A DNA stretch of 64,000 nt from Vermamoeba vermiformis (Eukaryota; Tubulinea; Echinamoebida): assembly GCA_045837725.1 (NCBI GenBank), contig JBEWZL010000121.1, positions 124,001 to 188,000 on the forward strand, written 5' to 3'. Below the pieces are notes generated by a model that worked only from the letters and a program-made list of their open reading frames with translations, did no database searches and had not been told where the DNA came from. Made by a program: the position numbers and the translations under genes. Positions 58,201 to 64,000 of the stretch are shown in pieces. Within the stretch, counting starts at the first letter, position 1. Every line of letters begins with the position of its first letter.

Positions 58201-58884
58201 GAAATTGAAAAGAACTTTGTTGAGGAGTTGACCGCGGATGCATCCGGTGAGGGCGAATATGGCAACAAAGCTGCTGTTGGCTCTATGCTGTCTACTGCCA
58301 CCACACCATTCGTATTGGCTCCGTAAGTACCATCTCATAAATTTTTTGCCAAGTTAAACTAATGTCAATATTCTTTAGGCCTGTTGATCGTATTGCTCGC
58401 TTTGAGTCACAACCGATTGAACTTGATCGTTCGAACAACATTCAACGCGAAATTATTGCCGGTCATGTTCTTAAAGAACGTATGGGCAATACTGAGAAAC
58501 GACAGCAAAACCAAGTGTAAGCCAAAAATAGAAAATAATACAAAAATTGGATCTTGATCCAGTAATTTCAGAACTAACATTGCTTGTGTACCTAGTGTTA
58601 AGCCTATTCAACAGAAGGTCGAGCCAGTTGCTGAAAAGAAGCCAGAAGTCAAGCTCGTCGATACTCAATCGGCCATTGCTACAGCTGCAGCACCGAAGAG
58701 TGAAGCGAAGAAAGATCGGATTAAAGACTTCTTTACTAAGTCAACGCCTGCTAGTCAAGCTGCGAAAGCGAAGGCTAGTCAAGCTGCTGCTGCTAAAGCT
58801 GCATTGCCCGTTACATTTAAATTCCAGGAAGGTTTTACCAATGCAGTACGACGTAGCGTGTACGTCAAGGACTTTTTGAATTAG
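55227..58884 (+). CDS. CTF18: CTF18, large subunit of the alternative RFC clamp loader
   Basis: About 13 exons. After an acidic/basic N-terminus comes the AAA+ core: LWVDKFSPKHFMELLSDE, Walker A ISGPPGIGKTTLAHVVARHA, EFNASDDRT, Walker B RCLIIDEIDG, then PIICICNDLYAPALKPL, ALLFRLEPPS and NNDIRACLNTLQ. The C-terminus FKFQEGFTNAVRRSVYVKDF is the CTF18 signature that binds CTF8/DCC1, and distinguishes it from RFC1. The protein loads PCNA during replication and sister-chromatid cohesion in the nucleus. A Lys/Ala-rich linker (about 58620-58810) precedes the tail. The intron 55783-56117 contains a 5S rRNA gene on the same strand. The first exons before the AAA core are short and Lys/Glu-rich, so their borders are less certain. 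Confidence 0.92.
55875..55993 (+). rRNA. 5S ribosomal RNA, nested in a CTF18 intron
   Basis: 119 bases identical to 2259-2377, with the same internal control region (GTCCGATCAGCGAAGTTAAG to CCTGGGAATCGG) and helix I pairing. It is in sense orientation to CTF18 and is followed by a T run at 55998-56002. Being identical in a rapidly drifting intron setting implies recent copying or gene conversion and suggests both genes are functional. Confidence 0.93.
55998..56009 (+). terminator. Pol III terminator of the second 5S gene
   Basis: Five T, two other bases, then five T just past the 5S 3' end, matching the position of the T runs after the first copy. Confidence 0.65.
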
Positions 58885-59018
58885 TATAGTATATATAATT
58901 AGTATGTTATGTCTTACCTTGTTTTTTTGTCAGTAAGACGGCAAATAAACAATTTTTAAATTTAGCGTTCATTTGTAACGGCGGATCTTGTGCTAATTTC
59001 GACTGTGCATCGTGTAAT

Positions 59019-59931
59019 TTAATCGTCTACGTCGTTTATTACAAATCCTATTAGACATTTTTCCAGCAACGCCTCGCCGTTGACCCAAGGATGAAATTTA
59101 TCTGCGGATCCAAAATTAAAATATTAATGCTGAGCTTAAATAGCCAATAATAGTATAAAATATATATTACCGTATAGTTTAGTGCCATCTCTACCTGCGC
59201 CCTTCATTAAATAATCAACGCCTAAAGATTTAATTAAGCACTTGTTTGGATCTGACGTTCGTTAGTAGCATTACGTACCACCAGGATGAAAGTTCATATA
59301 AGGAGTAATATTATACACTTTTCCACGAAATACCATCCATGCATCGTCTTTTTTATTATGTTTTTTGACTTCGCTCATTGGTACGCGTCTGATCTGTCCT
59401 CCAGTGCCTGCCAAATCCTTGCCTATTATAAAATCATATTAATGTATGTAATGAATATATATTTGATTATTTGACGAAAAGTATTGTTATTGGAAAGTAG
59501 ATTCGGTGTTTTGGATCTGGGATCTCGTACCAGAATGGCTCAATTTAACCCAATCCATTTGAGAATAGCCAGGCTGCAATATAACTTTAAGATTTTTTCT
59601 TCGAACTACGACTGGTGGCTTTTTGAAATTTTTGTCTTCTTTTTCATCGTCAGATCCCTCCATGTTTGGCCCGTTATTGTTATTATTAACAACTGTTTCG
59701 ACAGTAATAGTTGGTGTGGTATTATTTACAGTGATTTGTACAGAATTTACTTCGATGGTTGGCGCCGCATCTGACTTGTTTCTAAAAATAATTAAAATTA
59801 AAATTATATTATCGCCAAAATAAGTCAATATCAATAAAAGTAACAATAATATGCATAAATATTAATTATTTACAGCAATATAATTAAAAATAATTCGAAC
59901 TGTCGGGATGGGCTTACTCTTCGGATGCCAT
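59019..59931 (-). CDS. Cytochrome b5 domain protein of the NCB5OR/RLF type
   Basis: Five or so exons. The start MASEE is followed by a low-complexity Asn/Thr/Val-rich stretch, an acidic [10 protein letters not shown], then [18 protein letters not shown] and [13 protein letters not shown]. These match the region before the b5 domain in animal CYB5R4. The b5 fold follows: [34 protein letters not shown] and [16 protein letters not shown], with both haem histidines (HPGG and the second H in KFHPW). It ends soon after (GFVINDVDD), so the CHORD and reductase domains of CYB5R4 are absent. This stand-alone form resembles plant RLF. It is an electron carrier; the partner reductase is unknown. Confidence 0.88.
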
Positions 59932-60087
59932 TTCGGTTGCTATTATTTACAATCCTAATTATCGCAATATATACGACTAATATATAAAATACAAATAATA
60001 CACGGGCACCGTTACTTAATCGCGTGGTGCTCTCGTGACACAAAATTGTTAAAAAAGATCGAAACAATTTTATCACGTTAAGCCACA

Positions 60088-60670
60088 ATGAGCAGCACTG
60101 GTTATGTACTATCTCTTTATAGGTCTATATTAAAGGTAAGTGGAGGATAAATAATATAGCTGGAGCTAGTAGTCAGATCTCGTAATATTTTTCCACGTGG
60201 AGCCGCTCAATGCTTCCAAAATATTTTTAAAATTATCTGTACAATTTTATACTATGTATATATAATATTTTAGTACGGATTATTGAATTAGATAAAGCAC
60301 ATTAATTTATAATGATATTATTTTCAGGAGGCCAAAAAAATTCCGACTTACAACAAGCGTCAGTATGTATTAAAGCGTACGAAGCACGAGTTTAGGCTAT
60401 TTAGAGTACGTAAATATAAAATAATACCGATTACTAAGAATTTGGTTCAGATTTAATTTTTTGTTGGTAGATCCCGGATCTAATTTGTTCATTTCTTTTC
60501 AGAACGAAGGTAGTGCAGTTAAGGTCCAAGAACAAATAACGTTCGCAGAAGATAGTCTCGAAAATATTAAAGTCCAAGCTGAACATCTAAGCACAATTTT
60601 GGATCGCGAATCTGACGAGCTGCCAAAAGTAGAAAAATTCGTTGCAAAAGAGAAAAAGACATCTAAATAG
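60088..60670 (+). CDS. LYR-motif protein, ISD11/LYRM4-like
   Basis: Three exons join in frame to about 97 residues. It starts MSSTGYVLSLYRSILKEAKK with the LYR motif near residue 10, then PTYNKRQYVLKRTKHEFRLF, where the YN-x-R-x-Y and the F-R spacing match ISD11. The C-terminal half is Lys/Glu-rich and helical. ISD11 stabilises the cysteine desulfurase NFS1 in mitochondrial iron-sulfur assembly. Other LYR family members (complex I or assembly factors) cannot be ruled out by sequence alone. Confidence 0.75.
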
Positions 60671-60863
60671 ACTACGTATGTATTGTTGTAATTAATTGTA
60701 ATATAAATCCACTAATTCCGCCCTCGATCTGTCCGGGGAGTTCACCGCAAGCAAAAACAAATTTATCAAAAAACAAAGGTACGACCTTCAATTATTAATA
60801 AGTAATCTTAGTCCCTTGCATTATTAATAAGCTACAATAATAGATTGCTTTATTAGCACGTGC

Positions 60864-62413
<1,550 letters not shown>

Positions 62414-62951
62414 GACTATAAATTAATCTAATTTGTGTATTTCCTCGCAAGTTGCTGGCTAAAGTATTTCTTTAAAAATATCGATGAACAAGAACTATTA
62501 GCTGCGGCTTTCAATGAAAAATCATTTCAGTTATTTTTCGCAGTACATTTGGCAATCTGCTCTTAAATTAGCTCAATTAATATCGGAAATGATGCTATGC
62601 TCTCTCGTTGATTTCTGTCCTAGATAGGGGTTCGTTTTGTGTTCTCTCTCTGGCTCCCTTTATTTTATGTCGTTGAATACCATTATATGAAATTAGTCTT
62701 AATGACTTGCCTTCCTCGGCAGTTGACTCAAAAAAAACTGACACAAAATGTTTCTGGTGATAGAATTGACTCGTTTGCTTCCTGTAATCAAACAACATGC
62801 AGCACTAGGATCAGGAACAGTTAGCGACTAATGAGTGGTGCGACTCGTCGCGACATCATGAGTATTTATGAAATTTCAAAGGACACTGTTTGGCACACAA
62901 CGCGTGAATCATTTTCTTGAAAGAACACAATAGACATACACAAATAGTATT
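62414..62951. other. Divergent spacer
   Basis: About 540 bases between HPD (minus) and the sirtuin (plus). Short frames only; shared promoter region. Confidence 0.45.
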
Positions 62952-64000
62952 ATGGCTAGTTTAAGTAGGCATATTTTTCGTGTGAAACGGAAAGCAAGAG
63001 GACTTTTATCGAACGTTAATAAAAGGATTGGATGTTGTTATTCGACACTGGTTCCGAAAGTAGATCCAGTTGAGCAACATACTATAGATGAATTAGCACG
63101 ATTTATTAACGACAAGAAACGACTATTAGTCATTACTGGAGCCGGATGCAGGTAAAAAATACAAAAAAAGGATAAATAAGACTAATTAATTGCTAATAAT
63201 TATTGTATTATTTTTACATAATACACGTGTAATTTTTACGATTAATTCCCCGAGTATTTAATTATTTTTAACGGTTAGTACCGAATCTGGCATTCCTGAC
63301 TACCGCGGACCAAACGGCAGTTATTCAAAGGGCCACAAGCCTGTACAATACGGCGACTTTGTAAAGAATTATGCGACTAGACAACGTTATTGGGCCCGCA
63401 ATATGCTTGGCTGGCACTTTTTCAAATCACTCAAACCGAACAGAGCTCACGCGGCTTTATCGGAATTAGAAAAAATGAACAAATTGAACTATTTAATTAC
63501 GCAGGTACGTTTATAATAATGTTGCAATATTATCACTCTACATTTCGCTCAAATTATAAAATTTCCTAATTTGGCCAAAACACTAACTTTTTCGCATTGA
63601 ATTGCAGAATGTCGATAATCTGCATCAAAAAGCAGGCAATACTAAAGTACTAGAGCTCCATGGCTCCAATTACCACGTGGTTTGCATCTCCTGTCAAGCC
63701 ACCGAACCGCGTGCCAATTACCAAGAAAGGCTGTTGCAAGCGAATCCGAAATTCTTTTCAGAAGAAGTTTTAAGTAAGGCGATTAAGCGCTAATATACTA
63801 TAATAGTATAGTGTAGTAATATTATCGGATAATAGCACGTGTGGATGATGATCGAGCAAGTCGACCGGATGGAGATGCAGAATTGATCGTTGATTACGCC
63901 AAATTCAATACACCTCCCTGCTTAAAATGCGGCGGTGTCGTTAAGCCAGGTACACTACAGTTCTTTTATATAATATGCAAGCTGAACATTAGTGCTAAAC
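62952..64000 (+). CDS. SIRT4: SIRT4-like NAD-dependent deacylase, partial
   Basis: Starts at the ATG at 62952; four exons are visible and the gene continues beyond the window. The N-terminus (MASLSRHIFRVKRKARGLLS) is basic and suits mitochondrial import. The sirtuin core has [20 protein letters not shown] (across an intron), GHKPVQYGDFVKN, ITQNVDNLHQKAG (catalytic region), LELHGS with the active-site His, and zinc cysteines CISC and CLKCGG. The order and the YGDF-like segment fit class II sirtuins (SIRT4), which act on mitochondrial enzymes. The last part of the fold lies outside the window. Confidence 0.92.

Noticed and set aside
55227-58884. Replication factor C subunit 1 (RFC1)
   Set aside because: There is no BRCT domain, and the C-terminal FQEGFTNAVRR signature and HVVARHAGY after Walker A point to CTF18.

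Overview
This is a window of nuclear DNA from an intron-rich protist. The genes are split by short introns (mostly 45-100 bases, GT-AG with donors such as GTAAGT or GTACGT, and a few GC-AG), the spacers are AT-rich, and there are tRNA and 5S rRNA genes and eukaryote-only proteins: CTF18 clamp loader, complex I NDUFA9, lysosomal alpha-mannosidase, RING/TRAF zinc-finger protein and F-box proteins. The mixture (TRAF-type fingers, F-box/ankyrin fusions, 4-hydroxyphenylpyruvate dioxygenase, NADAR, a giant lipoprotein-like surface protein) suggests an amoebozoan or similar free-living unicell. That placement is inference and I cannot name the species.

Layout. 0.2-3 kb: an F-box protein fused to a degenerate eEF1A-like GTPase, with a complete 5S rRNA gene inside one of its introns. 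3.6-7.5 kb, minus strand: two tandem EF-hand genes and a RING/TRAF zinc-finger gene. 8.5-10.5 kb: a multi-pass membrane protein with a secreted N-terminal domain. 10.8-12.5 kb: an intronless, bacterial-type OLD-family ATPase/TOPRIM gene, the best candidate for horizontal transfer. 12.6-16.7 kb: lysosomal alpha-mannosidase (minus). 18.7-20 kb: a helix-turn-helix gene. 20.3-24.8 kb, minus: tRNA-Arg, an NAD(P)-dependent epimerase/reductase and a bifunctional mRNA capping enzyme. 25.4-29.4 kb: F-box/ankyrin protein. 30-35.6 kb: NDUFA9, two small membrane/secreted proteins and a PARG-like macro-domain protein. 35.8-38.4 kb, minus: two tRNA-Met genes and a cytosolic 5'-nucleotidase III.

39.2-51.5 kb is one giant gene: a vitellogenin-type lipoprotein N-terminal domain joined to thrombospondin type 3, LamG-like and VNDAP-type repeats and a C-terminal membrane anchor. 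52-54.9 kb: a NADAR-domain protein, a SPOC-like protein and a tiny membrane protein. 55.2-58.9 kb: CTF18, whose intron holds the second 5S rRNA gene, identical to the first. 59-64 kb: an NCB5OR-type cytochrome b5 protein, an ISD11-like LYR protein, 4-hydroxyphenylpyruvate dioxygenase, and a SIRT4-like sirtuin that runs off the end.

Recurring themes are intron-nested 5S genes carried in a shared block of about 235 bases, first exons made of the start codon alone, occasional GC-AG introns, three proteins of ADP-ribose/NAD metabolism (macro/PARG-like, NADAR, sirtuin), and a few places where otherwise intact genes change reading frame. No CRISPR array, transposon or viral element was recognised.
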